A program made the position numbers and the translations under genes. 64,000 bases of DNA from Acidovorax sp. Leaf191 (GTDB taxonomy: Bacteria; Pseudomonadota; Gammaproteobacteria; Burkholderiales; Burkholderiaceae_C): positions 794,137 to 858,136 of the forward strand of contig NZ_LMPT01000001.1 in NCBI RefSeq assembly GCF_001424425.1, in the 5' to 3' direction. The number at the start of each line of letters is the position of its first letter. The first letter of the stretch is position 1. This document shows, piece by piece, positions 45,263-54,478 of the stretch. The notes under the pieces were generated by a model. The model was not told where the DNA came from. It did no database searches and saw nothing but the letters and a program-made list of their open reading frames with translations.

Positions 45263-46561
45263 ATGACGTATTTTCGCTTGACCTGTGTTGCCGCTGCGGC
45301 GGTCCTGCTTGTGGCCTGCGGGGGCTCGGACGACCCCGCCCGCGGCGCCCTGATCGACCCGCCGGCGGTGCTGGCCACGCTCACGGCCGCGCAGATCGAT
45401 GCCGGCACGGCCAGCAGCGGCCTGCAGCCCATCAGCGGCAAGGCCAAGTGCGACGTGAAGGTGGTGTCGCTCAACTACGCCACCGCAGGCGCCAAGGGCG
45501 GTGAGATGACCAACGCCTCGGGCGTGATGCTGGTGCCCGCCGGCAGCTGCACCACGGCCGCGCCGCTGCTGGCGTATGCCAAGGGCACCGACGTGCAAAA
45601 GCCCCGCACCCTGGCCAACCCGCAGGACAGCGAGACCTTCCTGCTCGCCGCGATGTACGCCGCGCAGGGCTATGCGGTGGTCGCCACCGACTACCTGGGC
45701 TTTGCCAAGTCGGGCTACAGCTACCACCCCTACCTGCATGCCGATTCGGAAGCCACCTCGGTGATCGATTCGGTGCGCGCCGCGCGCAATGCCGCGGGCA
45801 CGGTGGGCGCCAACCTGTCGGGCAAGGTCATGTTCACCGGCTACTCGCAGGGCGGGCACTCGTCGATGGCCGCGCAGCGCAGCGCAGAGCGCGACTACGG
45901 CAGCGAATTCAACGTGGTCGCGGGCGCGCACCTGGCCGGGCCGTACAACCTGTCCGGCTCGCTGCGCATTCCGGATGCGATCGCGGGCGTGCAGTTCTTC
46001 GTGCCGTACCTTGTCACCGCCTGGCAGAAGGTCTACGGCGATGTGTATACCGACGTGAAGCAGGTCTTCAAGGCGCCGTATTCGGGCTACATCGAGACCC
46101 TGTTGCCCAACCCCACGATGAACTACACCACCCTGGTCACCTCCGGCACGCTGCCGGCGGGCACGCCCAACCAGGCCCGCGACGCGCTGTTCCAGCCGGA
46201 CTTCATCAAGGGCTCGCAGACCAGCACCACCCATCCGCTGTACCTGGCGGCCAAGAAGAACGACCTGCTGGGCTGGACGCCCAAGGCCCGCGTGCTACTG
46301 TGCGGCGGCGCGGGCGACCCCACGGTGCCACCCTCCATCCACCAGCAGGTGATGAAGGCCGACTTCGACAGCCGGGGCGTGACCAACGTGGCGTCGGTGG
46401 ACGTGGACGCCGCCATCCAGGCTACGTTCGGCACCGGCGGCAAGGCGCCCACCGACCCGGCGTCCGCCGCGTTCGCTACCTACTACGGCTCCTACCACGG
46501 CACGTACGAGCCCCCGTTCTGCCATGCCCAGGCGCGGGCGGTGTTCGACACCGTGAAGTAA
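45263..46561 (+). CDS. Secreted lipase/esterase-like lipoprotein (alpha/beta hydrolase)
   Basis: 432-aa protein with a lipoprotein signal (lipobox LVAC, Cys19) and an alpha/beta-hydrolase domain similar to secretory lipases. The nucleophile elbow is FTGYSQGGHSS near residue 195, preceded by VVATDYLGFAKSGYSYHPYLHAD. A catalytic Asp region GGAGDPTVPPSIHQQ and a C-terminal His (SYHGTYEPPFCHAQ) follow. Likely anchored in the outer membrane or released. A strong terminator follows. Physiological substrate unknown. Confidence 0.85.
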   Translation: MTYFRLTCVAAAAVLLVACGGSDDPARGALIDPPAVLATLTAAQIDAGTASSGLQPISGKAKCDVKVVSLNYATAGAKGGEMTNASGVMLVPAGSCTTAAPLLAYAKGTDVQKPRTLANPQDSETFLLAAMYAAQGYAVVATDYLGFAKSGYSYHPYLHADSEATSVIDSVRAARNAAGTVGANLSGKVMFTGYSQGGHSSMAAQRSAERDYGSEFNVVAGAHLAGPYNLSGSLRIPDAIAGVQFFVPYLVTAWQKVYGDVYTDVKQVFKAPYSGYIETLLPNPTMNYTTLVTSGTLPAGTPNQARDALFQPDFIKGSQTSTTHPLYLAAKKNDLLGWTPKARVLLCGGAGDPTVPPSIHQQVMKADFDSRGVTNVASVDVDAAIQATFGTGGKAPTDPASAAFATYYGSYHGTYEPPFCHAQARAVFDTVK

Positions 46562-46634
46562 GTACACGGGCCTTTGCGCGGGCTGCACCCGGCCGCGCCC
46601 TGGCTCGGCAGGGGCCAGGCACGCCCTTCGAACC

Positions 46635-46658
46635 GCCGGCCTTCGGGCCGGCTTTTTT
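46635..46658 (+). terminator. Rho-independent terminator after the lipase gene
   Basis: GCCGGCC/GGCCGGC stem closed by a UUCG loop and followed by six Ts. Confidence 0.92.
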
Positions 46659-46803
46659 GTGGGCGGGTGTCTGGAGAGGGGTGTGTAAAGCCCGGTGCGG
46701 GCTCGGTATTTTCCCGGGCGGGCAAGCCGGGAACTCGGGGGTACCATGGAGATGCGAAAAAAGCACGGTCGTTCTTTTTGGCAGTTTTCAACTGGAGAAT
46801 CCC

Positions 46804-47949
46804 TTGAATTCACAACAATGCAAAGCCTCCCTGTCGGCGTTGGTCGCGGCCTGCCTGCTGGCCGCCTGTGGCGGCGGCGGCTCGGATACCGCGCCCTCGG
46901 CACCTGTCACGTCCGTCAAGGTGGCCGGCGACAGCCTCGCTGACAGCGGGACTTTTGGCTACAAATTCACCGTCCAGGGGTCGGCCGCCACCGGCGTGGG
47001 CTCCACGGCCATCTGGCCCGAGCGCGTGGCGACGAGCTACGGCCAGTCGCTGTGCGCCTACTACCGGTTCAACGGTTCGGCGTTCGGCACCAATGCGGCC
47101 TGCACCAACTACGCAGTGGGCGGCGGGCGCATCAACAACGCCACCGCGCCCACATCGCCGGTGTCCATCACGCAGCAGATCAAGGACATGGGCGCGCGCG
47201 GCTACAGCGCCAGCGACCTGGTGCTGATCGACGGCGGCGGCAACGACGCGGCCGACCTGATCGGCGCCTACCTGCGCGCCTCCACCGACAGCGGCCAGGC
47301 CTATGCGGCCCTGTTGAGCAGCGTGCTGCCCCAGGCCACCGTCAGCGCCGCGCTGGCGGGCGGGGCCAATGGCCTCGCGCAAGTGGGCGGCGCCTACATG
47401 CAGGCCCTGGCCCGCAACTTTGCCGACACCATCAAGGCCAACACGGTCGCCAAGAACGCACCGCGCGTGGCCGTGCTCAATGCCCCCGGCGTCACGCTGA
47501 CGCCGCGCTTCCGACTGGTGCTGGCGTCCATCAGCGCCACCCGCGGCGCAGCCGCTGCCACGCAGGCCGAGGCCTTGTTCGATGGCTGGATCCAGGCCTT
47601 CAATGCACAGCTGGCGACCAGCCTGGCTGGCGACACCCGCATCGCGGTGGTGGACTTCTACACGTCGTTCAAGGACCAGGCGACCAACCCTGCGCAGTAC
47701 CAGCTCACCAATACCACCACGCCGGCCTGCCCGGCCACGGGCGTGGGCGCGGATGGACTGCCGACCTACACCTTCCCCACCTGCACCGCCACGGCGCTGT
47801 CGGCCATGACCCCGCCCGCGGGTGCCACGGGCGGCGCCGACTGGTGGAAGAGCTACGGCTTTGCCGACAGCTTCCATCCCACGCCGTACGGCCACCAGCT
47901 GGTGGGCCAACTGGTGTCGCGTTCGCTGTCCCGCGCTGGCTGGCTGTGA
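46804..47949 (+). CDS. GDSL/SGNH-family esterase lipoprotein (TTG start)
   Basis: 381-aa secreted hydrolase. The best start is a TTG at 46804, seven bases after GGAG; it gives a 21-residue lipoprotein signal (lipobox LAAC, Cys22), while no ATG does. SGNH blocks are intact: GDSLADSG (Ser44), NYAVGGGRIN, IDGGGNDAADL and FADSFHPTPYGHQL with Asp and His. Related to the phospholipase/lecithinase group of COG3240. It is followed by ompW after 35 bases, probably in one transcript. A degenerate relative is encoded at 48770-49723. Confidence 0.87.
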   Translation: MNSQQCKASLSALVAACLLAACGGGGSDTAPSAPVTSVKVAGDSLADSGTFGYKFTVQGSAATGVGSTAIWPERVATSYGQSLCAYYRFNGSAFGTNAACTNYAVGGGRINNATAPTSPVSITQQIKDMGARGYSASDLVLIDGGGNDAADLIGAYLRASTDSGQAYAALLSSVLPQATVSAALAGGANGLAQVGGAYMQALARNFADTIKANTVAKNAPRVAVLNAPGVTLTPRFRLVLASISATRGAAAATQAEALFDGWIQAFNAQLATSLAGDTRIAVVDFYTSFKDQATNPAQYQLTNTTTPACPATGVGADGLPTYTFPTCTATALSAMTPPAGATGGADWWKSYGFADSFHPTPYGHQLVGQLVSRSLSRAGWL

Positions 47950-47984
47950 GCCGGCTGCACATGCTTCCATCCAAGGAGTTCTTC

Positions 47985-48656
47985 ATGCACGCATTTTCCA
48001 AGGCTGGCCTGGCGGCAGCGGCGCTGTTTCTCGGCACGGGCGCCATGGCGCAGGTCGCCGGCACATTGAGCGTCCGCGCGGGCTTCACCCACATCGCTCC
48101 GCAGGTCAAGAGCGGCAACCTGAGCGCCCCGGCGTTCCCCAACACCAAGGTGGACGTGGACGCCGCCACGTCGCTGTCGGGCGGTGTGAATTACATGCTG
48201 ACCGACCACTGGGCGGTGGACGTGCCGCTGTCCCTGCCTTTCAAGCACGACATCGTGGGCGACGGCGCCATCGCCGGTGTGGGCAAGCTGGCCGAGACCA
48301 AGGTGCTGCCCGTCACGGTGTTCGCGCAGTACCGCTTTGGCGAGGCCGAGGCGCGGTTTCGCCCCTATCTGGGCGTGGGAGTGACCTATGGCCGGTTCTT
48401 CAAGACCCGCACCACGGCCACGCTCAGCGGCCTGACGGGCGGCACGCCGGCAAACCCCACCACCGCATCGGTCGACAACAAGTGGGGCATCACGCCCCAG
48501 GTCGGCTTCGTGTGGAAGATCAACGACCGCTGGTTCGTGGATGCTGCCTACTACAAGAGCTTCCTCAAGACCACCTCGCACCTCTCGTCGGGCCAGTCGA
48601 TCTCCAAACGGCTGAACCCCGATGTGATCGCCGTGGGCGTGGGCTACCAGTTCTGA
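47985..48656 (+). CDS. OmpW-family outer-membrane protein
   Basis: 223-aa outer-membrane beta-barrel precursor. Signal peptide residues 1-23 (AGLAAAALFLGTGAMAQ), then the OmpW features: TLSVRAGFTHIAPQ at the mature N-terminus, WAVDVPLSLPFKHDI, RPYLGVGVTYGRFF and a terminal FxF-like YQF ending with Phe needed for barrel assembly. OmpW barrels form a narrow hydrophobic channel for small non-polar molecules. ATG is preceded by AAGGAG. Downstream is a bidirectional terminator. Confidence 0.9.
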   Translation: MHAFSKAGLAAAALFLGTGAMAQVAGTLSVRAGFTHIAPQVKSGNLSAPAFPNTKVDVDAATSLSGGVNYMLTDHWAVDVPLSLPFKHDIVGDGAIAGVGKLAETKVLPVTVFAQYRFGEAEARFRPYLGVGVTYGRFFKTRTTATLSGLTGGTPANPTTASVDNKWGITPQVGFVWKINDRWFVDAAYYKSFLKTTSHLSSGQSISKRLNPDVIAVGVGYQF

Positions 48657-48710
48657 TGGCGGGTTGAGGTAAGGGGTGGGGACAAGAGACTTGCCCCGCC
48701 CCTCGCCATG

Positions 48711-48736
48711 AAAAAGGCCGCCCGGGGGCGGCCTTT
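48711..48736. terminator. Bidirectional terminator between ompW and the SGNH-like gene
   Basis: AAAAAGGCCGCC-CGGG-GGCGGCCTTT: seven-bp GC stem with A5 on the left and T3 on the right, between convergent genes. Confidence 0.85.
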
Positions 48737-48769
48737 GTGTCTGTGCGCGGTCCTTGCTGGAAGAACCGA

Positions 48770-49723
48770 TTACCAGCGCGCGCGCAGGCGGTCGTACGCG
48801 TAGGTGCCGAACTGCCGCTGCGCCGACGGCGTGAGGTACACCTGGTCCGCGAACACGAAGGAGTCCGGGCTCGCACCCGCCACCAGCGTGGAGGTGTTGC
48901 ACAGCGACGAGTTGACCTTGCCCGTGCCGATGCCGATGCCGTTGTTGGCGTCCACCGACGTGCATATCGGCGCGATGGCGTTGTTGAAGCCGTAGTTGGC
49001 AGGAACGCCGGTGTACAGGTTCACGTAGTAGGCGGAGTCGACATACAGCACGTTGGCGCCCAGGTCGACGATGTTCACGAGCAGGCCGTCGTTGAAGCGG
49101 GTGCTGGCATCGGCCAGCAGGGCTTCGCGGTTGATGGACTTGGCCCAGGGGCTCTTGCTCAGGTCGTAGGTACCGGTCACCACCACGTACTTGGCACCGG
49201 CGGTGACCAGGCGGCGCACCTGCGCGGCCAGGTCCTCGCCGGCCTGGCGGGCGGCGGCCACCATGGCGGCCTCGGTCTGGGTGCCGGCCTGCACGGCGGC
49301 CATGCCGGCGATCACTTCGCTCACGCCCCCGTTGATGAACACCACATCGCTGCCGCCGAAGGTGTTGCTGGCCAGGAAGGTGTCGATCTGCTCAGTGATG
49401 GTCGGGGTGCTGGCGTTGCCTGCGGCGTCGGGCTTGGCCTTGACGCGGGCGTTGCCCACGGCGTAGCTCTTGCCGCCCGCCGATGCGGCCGTCAGGGGCC
49501 TGCCGTAGTTGGCGGCCACCTGCAGGGTCCAGTTGTTCACGCTGCCGTCATTGACGGTGTAGCGCGTGCCCTTTTGGCCGATGTCGCTGTAACCATCGCC
49601 GAACGCGATGAAGCGCTCGGGGGTGATGGCCGACTCGGTGGTACTTGAACCGCAGGCCGCGAGCAACGCGGCCGACGCACATGCGGCGACCAGAACGGTG
49701 CGGCGGATCCAATTTGCTGCCAT
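48770..49723 (-). CDS. SGNH/GDSL-like lipoprotein lacking catalytic residues
   Basis: 317-aa predicted lipoprotein (lipobox LAAC, Cys24) with the SGNH fold pattern. The nucleophile block reads FGDGYSDIGQ, with Gly44 where GDS should carry Ser. The Asn block reads NGGVSEV instead of GGND, and the final block reads FADQVYLTPSAQRQFG, with Tyr where DxxH needs His. Three of the four catalytic positions are therefore lost, while the frame is open and conserved in style. It is probably a pseudoenzyme, perhaps a binding protein, related to the intact enzyme encoded 0.8 kb away on the other strand. It is not a decaying pseudogene by codon pattern. Confidence 0.8.
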   Translation of the reverse strand: MAANWIRRTVLVAACASAALLAACGSSTTESAITPERFIAFGDGYSDIGQKGTRYTVNDGSVNNWTLQVAANYGRPLTAASAGGKSYAVGNARVKAKPDAAGNASTPTITEQIDTFLASNTFGGSDVVFINGGVSEVIAGMAAVQAGTQTEAAMVAAARQAGEDLAAQVRRLVTAGAKYVVVTGTYDLSKSPWAKSINREALLADASTRFNDGLLVNIVDLGANVLYVDSAYYVNLYTGVPANYGFNNAIAPICTSVDANNGIGIGTGKVNSSLCNTSTLVAGASPDSFVFADQVYLTPSAQRQFGTYAYDRLRARW

Positions 49724-49854
49724 GTATTTCTCCAGAAAAGTGGGGCATAGTTTAGCGGGGCCGTGTCAAGCCATGTAAAGCCGGACCTGCAACGGCATGT
49801 TGCAGGCAGGGCCTGCCCTGCCGCCGGGGGCCGTCGAGCCTCCCGGCAGGTGCC

Positions 49855-50871
49855 TCAGGCCGCGGCAGCCCGCTGCAGGCGGTCTCGCACGCCTTCCCAG
49901 TCGGGGCTGGCGGGCGGGGTTTCGATCCAGATCAGTTTCACGCCGTCGTCGTCGAAGCCGCGCAGCACGGCGAACAGTTGCTGGGCGGTGGCGGCCGCAT
50001 CGTCGGGCATGCGGCGCATGACCAGCCGCGACGACTTGGTGCGCAGCACGGCGCGGGCGTACACCGCAATGTTGGCGGCCTCGGCGCCCAGCAGGTCCAG
50101 GCCGGTCTGCAGCGCCTTGGCATCCATCAGGCGCACCTTGGCGTTGGGCGCGTAGTGGGCCTCCAGCGTGCCCGAGGCGCGGGGCGTGTGGTCGGGCAGG
50201 TCTTCCTTGGACAGGGGGGCCGTGCCGCAGGCTGCCGTGATCTGCTCGCGGGTGATGGCGCCGGGGCGCAGCAGCACCGGCACGCCGCGGGTGCAGTCCA
50301 CGATGGTGCTCTCGATGCCCACGGCGCAGGCGCCGCCGTCGAGCACCAGCAGGTCGGCGCCCAGCTCATCGCGCACGTGCTGCGCGGTGGTGGGGCTTAC
50401 GCGGCCGAAGCGGTTGGCGCTGGGGGCCGCCACGCCCCACACCGGCGGTCCACCGGCCTGGGCGTCGTCGCCCGGGGCCGCGCAGGCCACGAGCAGGGCG
50501 TGCGCCACCGGGTGTGCCGGGCAGCGCAGCCCCACGCTGTCCTGGCCGCCGGTGGCGGCGGTGGCCACGCCGGGCAGGCGCGGCAGGATGAGCGTGAGCG
50601 GGCCGGGCCAGAACGCGTCGACCAGCGCCCGGGCGAACGGCGGCACGCTGCTGGCAAAGTGGCGGATGCCGTCCGCGTTGGCCACGTGCACGATCAGCGG
50701 ATGGTCGCTGGGCCGCCCCTTGGCGGCAAAGATCTGCGCCACGGCGGCATCGCTGCTCGCGTCGGCCGCCAGGCCGTACACGGTTTCGGTGGGCAGGCCC
50801 AGCAGCGCGCCGCTGCGCACCGCGCGGGCCGCAGCGGCGATGGCCTGGGGGTCGTTGCCGTCGAGGATCAT
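49855..50871 (-). CDS. L-threonylcarbamoyladenylate synthase, Sua5 type
   Basis: 338-aa enzyme making threonylcarbamoyl-AMP from Thr, CO2 and ATP for tRNA t6A37. N-terminal YrdC-like domain (about 1-205) with GLPTETVYGLAADASSDAAVAQIFAAKGRPSDHPLIVH, PGPLTLIL and SANRFGRVSPTTAQHV, then the extra C-terminal Sua5 domain (about 230-338) that separates Sua5 from the short TsaC. It starts five bases after the purK stop on the same strand. Together with tsaB it covers two components of t6A synthesis in this window. Confidence 0.92.
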   Translation of the reverse strand: MILDGNDPQAIAAAARAVRSGALLGLPTETVYGLAADASSDAAVAQIFAAKGRPSDHPLIVHVANADGIRHFASSVPPFARALVDAFWPGPLTLILPRLPGVATAATGGQDSVGLRCPAHPVAHALLVACAAPGDDAQAGGPPVWGVAAPSANRFGRVSPTTAQHVRDELGADLLVLDGGACAVGIESTIVDCTRGVPVLLRPGAITREQITAACGTAPLSKEDLPDHTPRASGTLEAHYAPNAKVRLMDAKALQTGLDLLGAEAANIAVYARAVLRTKSSRLVMRRMPDDAAATAQQLFAVLRGFDDDGVKLIWIETPPASPDWEGVRDRLQRAAAA

Positions 50872-50876
50872 GGTGG

Positions 50877-52046
50877 TCAGAACGGGGCTATGCCCAGCAG
50901 GGCGGCCGCCTGCAGCGCCGTGGCGCGTGCGGCTTCGGGCGTGGGACCGGTCACGTTGAGGTGGCCCATCTTGCGGCCGCGCTTGGCGTCGCGCTTGCCG
51001 TACAGGTGCAGATGGGTGCCGGGCAGGGCCAGCACCTCGGCCCAGGGCGGGGTCTGCGCGGCGTCGCCGTGCGCGAACCACAGGTCGCCCAGCAGGTTCA
51101 GCATCACGGCGGGGCTGTGCTGGCGCGGCGGGGTCAGCGGCAGGCCCGCCATGGTGCGCACCTGCAGCTCGAACTGCGACACGTCACAGGCGTTCTGGCT
51201 GTAGTGGCCGCTGTTGTGCGGGCGCGGGGCGATCTCGTTGACCACCAGGCTGCCGTCCTGCAGCACGAAGAACTCGACGCACAGCACACCCACGTACTGC
51301 AGGCCTTCTGCTACAGATTTTGCAGCTGCCACCGCTTGTGCAGCAAGCGGTAGGGGCAGATTCTGTTCATGAACCTCGGTCACGGCCAGGATGCCGTCGC
51401 GGTGCAGGTTGCGCTGCACCGGCAGGTGCACCATGGCGCCGTCGGCTCCGCGCGCCACGATCACCGAGCATTCGAGCGCCAGCGGCAGCATCTTCTCCAG
51501 CACGCACGGGACCTTGCCCACGGCATCCCAGGCGGCGGCCAGCTCGGCGGCGGTCTTCACACGCACCTGGCCCTTGCCGTCGTAGCCCATGCGGGCGGTT
51601 TTGAGAATTCCTGGAAGCAGGTCTTCGGACACGGCGCCCAGTTGCTCGGCCGTCTCGATCACCGCATACGGCGCGCAGGGCACGCCGCAGCCGACGAAGT
51701 GCGCCTTCTCGCGGGCGCGGTCCTGCGCCACCGACACGGCGCTGGCTGCGGGCGACACCGGGCGCTGTGCGGCCAGCGTGGCCAGCGCAGCAGCGGGCAC
51801 GTTCTCGAACTCGGTGGTCACCGCGTCGGACACGCGGGCCAGCTCGGCCAGGCCCGCCGGGTCTTCGTAGCCGGTCTGGATGTGGTGGTGGCTCACCAGG
51901 CCGGCAGGGCTGTCGGGGTCGGCGTCGAGCACGGCCGTGAAGTAGCCCATGGCCTGCGCCGCGTGCACGAACATGCGGCCCAGCTGGCCGCCGCCCAGCA
52001 CGCCCAGCGTCGCGCCAGGAAGGAGAGGCGTTGTAGACGCGGTCAT
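50877..52046 (-). CDS. purK: N5-carboxyaminoimidazole ribonucleotide synthase
   Basis: 389-aa ATP-grasp enzyme that makes N5-CAIR from AIR, bicarbonate and ATP in purine synthesis. Motifs: [20 protein letters not shown] at the N-terminus, [13 protein letters not shown] in the ATP loop, and [30 protein letters not shown] near residue 255. Residues about 227-247 are encoded by a family-1 repeat read in antisense; protein length is normal, so it replaces rather than adds residues. It overlaps purE by four bases and is followed by the sua5 gene. Confidence 0.94.
   Translation of the reverse strand: MTASTTPLLPGATLGVLGGGQLGRMFVHAAQAMGYFTAVLDADPDSPAGLVSHHHIQTGYEDPAGLAELARVSDAVTTEFENVPAAALATLAAQRPVSPAASAVSVAQDRAREKAHFVGCGVPCAPYAVIETAEQLGAVSEDLLPGILKTARMGYDGKGQVRVKTAAELAAAWDAVGKVPCVLEKMLPLALECSVIVARGADGAMVHLPVQRNLHRDGILAVTEVHEQNLPLPLAAQAVAAAKSVAEGLQYVGVLCVEFFVLQDGSLVVNEIAPRPHNSGHYSQNACDVSQFELQVRTMAGLPLTPPRQHSPAVMLNLLGDLWFAHGDAAQTPPWAEVLALPGTHLHLYGKRDAKRGRKMGHLNVTGPTPEAARATALQAAALLGIAPF
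51308..51368 (+). repeat. Family-1 palindromic element, copy C, inside purK
   Basis: On the plus strand CTGCTACAGATTTTGCAGC, then a perfect ACCGCTT-N7-AAGCGGT stem and the tail GGGGCAGATTCTG. The purK frame crosses it in antisense with codons such as AAA TCT GTA GCA that are rare in the neighbourhood. Confidence 0.6.
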
Positions 52047-52537
52047 GCGGCAGGGGGCAGGGTCATGTTGCGCGCCACCTCCGTCTGCTCGGCGCGGAAG
52101 GCTTCCAGGCGCGTACGCAGCTCGGGGTTCTCGCTGGCCAGCAGCGCCACGGCGAACAGCGCCGCATTGGCAGCCCCGGCCGTGCCGATGGCGAACGTGG
52201 CCACCGGGATGCCCTTGGGCATCTGCACGATGCTGTGCAGCGAATCCACGCCCTGCAGGTGCCGGCTGGCCACCGGCACGCCCAGCACGGGCACGGTGGT
52301 CTTGGCAGCGATCATGCCGGGCAGGTGGGCTGCGCCGCCCGCACCGGCGATGATGGCCTTGAGGCCCCGGCCCGCGGCGGCTTCGGCGTAGGCGAACATG
52401 TCGTCGGGCATGCGGTGGGCCGAGACCACGCGGGCCTCGTGCGCGATGCCGAACTGTTCAAGAATCTGCACTGCATGCTGCATGGTGTCCCAGTCGCTGC
52501 TGGAGCCCATGACCACGCCGATCTGGATGGGTTTCAT
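52043..52537 (-). CDS. purE: N5-carboxyaminoimidazole ribonucleotide mutase
   Basis: 164-aa octameric class I PurE that converts N5-CAIR to CAIR. Clear motifs: [17 protein letters not shown] at the start, [14 protein letters not shown] near residue 42 and [16 protein letters not shown] near 68, with the catalytic His in AHRMP. It is followed directly by purK with a four-base overlap, which processes the preceding step. purC, for the next step, lies 2 kb away on the same strand and not in the same operon. ATG at 52537. Confidence 0.95.
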   Translation of the reverse strand: MKPIQIGVVMGSSSDWDTMQHAVQILEQFGIAHEARVVSAHRMPDDMFAYAEAAAGRGLKAIIAGAGGAAHLPGMIAAKTTVPVLGVPVASRHLQGVDSLHSIVQMPKGIPVATFAIGTAGAANAALFAVALLASENPELRTRLEAFRAEQTEVARNMTLPPAA

Positions 52538-52698
52538 GGTGGTAGGGGGTGCGCGGCGGCGGGTTGCGCCCGCTGCACGGCTGTAGGTGGAACCCGCGAT
52601 TTTACTTTTTGCGCTCCCCTTCCCGGAGCCGGGACATGTCGATGGGCCAAAATAGCGCGAACCCACCAGCTGCGCCGGCCTCTCCCGGCCTCCCCATC

Positions 52699-53607
52699 AT
52701 GATTGACGTCACCGTAGAAAACTTTGAAGCCGAGGTGGTTGCCGCCTCCATGGATGTGCCCGTCCTGGTGGACTTCTGGGCGCCCTGGTGCGGGCCCTGC
52801 AAATCGCTCGGTCCGGTGCTGGAAAAGCTGGAGACCGAATACGCCGGCCGCTTCAAGCTCGCCAAGGTCGACTCCGACCAGGAGCAGCAGCTCGCGGGCA
52901 TGTTCGGCATCCGCAGCATCCCCACCTGCGTGCTGCTCATGAACGGCCAGCCCGTGGATGGCTTCATGGGCGCGCTGCCCGAGGGCCAGGTGCGTGCCTT
53001 CCTCGACAAGCACGTGCCCACCGAAGACCAGCTCACGGCCGAAGCCGAAGAGGAAGAAGCCTTCGAAGCCCTGGCCGAAGGCGACACCGACACGGCGCTC
53101 GAGAAGCTGCAGCATGCCGTCGTGACCGACCCCGCCAACGACGACGCCCGCTTCGACTACGTCAAGCTGCTGCTGCAGCTGGGCCGCGAAGACGACGCCA
53201 AGGTCGCCTTCGCCCCGGTGATCGCCAAGGCCCCGGGTTCGCGCAAGCTCGGTGCCCTCAAGACCTGGATGGATGCTATTGATTTCGTAGCTTTGAGCGC
53301 TTATGGAGAGAGCGCTGGAGCCGATTTTGATGCCAAGATCGCCGCCAGCAAGCGCGACTTCGACACCCGCTACGCGCGTGCCCGCTGGCTCATGGCCCGC
53401 CAGCGCTGGACCGACGCGATGGACGAATTGCTCGAAATCCTCATGCGCGACAAGGCCTGGGGCGAAGAAGCCGCCCGCAAGACCTATGTCGCCATCCTCG
53501 AAATCATCGAGCCGCCCAAGGTGAAGGTGGCCGACGGCCAGATCCCGCCCGACGACCCGGTGGTGGCCACCTACCGCCGCCGTTTGTCGAGCGTGGTGCT
53601 CAGCTGA
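52699..53607 (+). CDS. cnoX: Thioredoxin-TPR co-chaperone CnoX/YbbN-like
   Basis: 302-aa protein with an N-terminal thioredoxin domain (about 1-110, active site FWAPWCGPCKSLGP) and a C-terminal TPR-like helical domain (about 115-300). CnoX proteins hold oxidised proteins and hand them to GroEL or DnaK. The CGPC pair is present, unlike the redox-dead E. coli version. ATG at 52699 gives the family N-terminus IDVTVENFEAEVV; a start at 52636 would add 21 residues. A family-1 repeat encodes residues about 193-211 (AIDFVALSAYGESAGADFD) in sense orientation between two TPR helices. Confidence 0.88.
   Translation: MIDVTVENFEAEVVAASMDVPVLVDFWAPWCGPCKSLGPVLEKLETEYAGRFKLAKVDSDQEQQLAGMFGIRSIPTCVLLMNGQPVDGFMGALPEGQVRAFLDKHVPTEDQLTAEAEEEEAFEALAEGDTDTALEKLQHAVVTDPANDDARFDYVKLLLQLGREDDAKVAFAPVIAKAPGSRKLGALKTWMDAIDFVALSAYGESAGADFDAKIAASKRDFDTRYARARWLMARQRWTDAMDELLEILMRDKAWGEEAARKTYVAILEIIEPPKVKVADGQIPPDDPVVATYRRRLSSVVLS
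53275..53331 (+). repeat. Family-1 palindromic element, copy E, inside cnoX
   Basis: GCTATTGATTTCGTAGC followed by a perfect AGCGCT-N9-AGCGCT stem and the tail GGAGCCGATTTTGATGCC. Closest coding copy to the intergenic copy at 59243. Confidence 0.7.
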
Positions 53608-53644
53608 TTCCGGCCGGGTGGCTGGACGCGGCGGGTCGGGGGTG

Positions 53645-54478
53645 ATGGCGGTGCAGCGCGCCGGGCAGGGGCACCACCGCAGCCTCCGGGCAGGCCGGGG
53701 CCGCCTGTTGGCGTGCATGGCCGCTTGCCTGCTCGCTGCGGGCTGCGGCACGCGGCCGCCGGCACCGGATGCGGTGGTGACGGGCGTGGCCTTGTCCCGA
53801 GAGCGCGTCGTGCTGCCCCCCGAGGCCGTCTTCGAGGCCACGCTGCTGGACGTGAGCCAGCCCGACGCGCCCCCGGTGGTCCTGGGGCGCCAGCGCCGCG
53901 AGCCGGCGGGCCAGCCGCCCTATGCAGTGGCCATTGCGTACCCGTCCTCGCGGTTCGTGCCCAAGGGGCGCTACGAGGTGCGCGCCGCCGTCACCCTGGA
54001 AGGCCGGCTGCTGCTGGCCTCCGAGGCGCGCCACGCCGTCCCGCAGGATGCGGCCTACCGCCATGTGGACGTGCAGCTGCGGCGCCAGCCCCCGCTGACG
54101 GCCGTGGTGGAGGCCGGTGTGCCGCTGCTGCTGACGTACTGGCGCCTGGTGTCGATCGAGGAGGAGGCCGTGCCCCGCCCCGCGCAGGGCGGCACGCCGC
54201 CGCACCTGGTGCTGCAGTCCGACGAGGCGCGGGCCACAGGCTCGGGCGGCTGCAACCGGTACCTGACCGACTACCACCTCAACGGCGCGCAGCTGTTCTT
54301 CGGCCGGGTGGTGTCCAACATCGCCCTGTGCCTGGACCGCGGCGCGCTGGAGACGCGGTTCTTCAATGCCCTGGAAGGCGTGGCGAGCTTTCGCCAGCAG
54401 GGCACGCACCTGCAGCTGCGCGACGCGCAGGGCAAGCCGCTGCTCGGCTTCGAGGCCGCCGAGACGCTACTGGAATAG
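53645..54478 (+). CDS. Lipoprotein with YbaY-like and META domains
   Basis: 277-aa predicted lipoprotein. Lipobox AAGC (residues 31-34) follows an arginine-rich N-terminus. A YbaY-like domain (about 45-140: VVTGVALSRERVVLPPEAVFEATLLDVS) is followed by a META/HslJ domain (about 160-277: LTYWRLVSIEE, GSGGCNRYLTDYHLNGAQLFFGRVVSNIALC). Proteins with a META domain are linked to heat or novobiocin resistance, but the function here is unknown. Start uncertain: ATG at 53645, or GTG at 53618; a GGGGGTG precedes the ATG. Confidence 0.78.
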   Translation: MAVQRAGQGHHRSLRAGRGRLLACMAACLLAAGCGTRPPAPDAVVTGVALSRERVVLPPEAVFEATLLDVSQPDAPPVVLGRQRREPAGQPPYAVAIAYPSSRFVPKGRYEVRAAVTLEGRLLLASEARHAVPQDAAYRHVDVQLRRQPPLTAVVEAGVPLLLTYWRLVSIEEEAVPRPAQGGTPPHLVLQSDEARATGSGGCNRYLTDYHLNGAQLFFGRVVSNIALCLDRGALETRFFNALEGVASFRQQGTHLQLRDAQGKPLLGFEAAETLLE

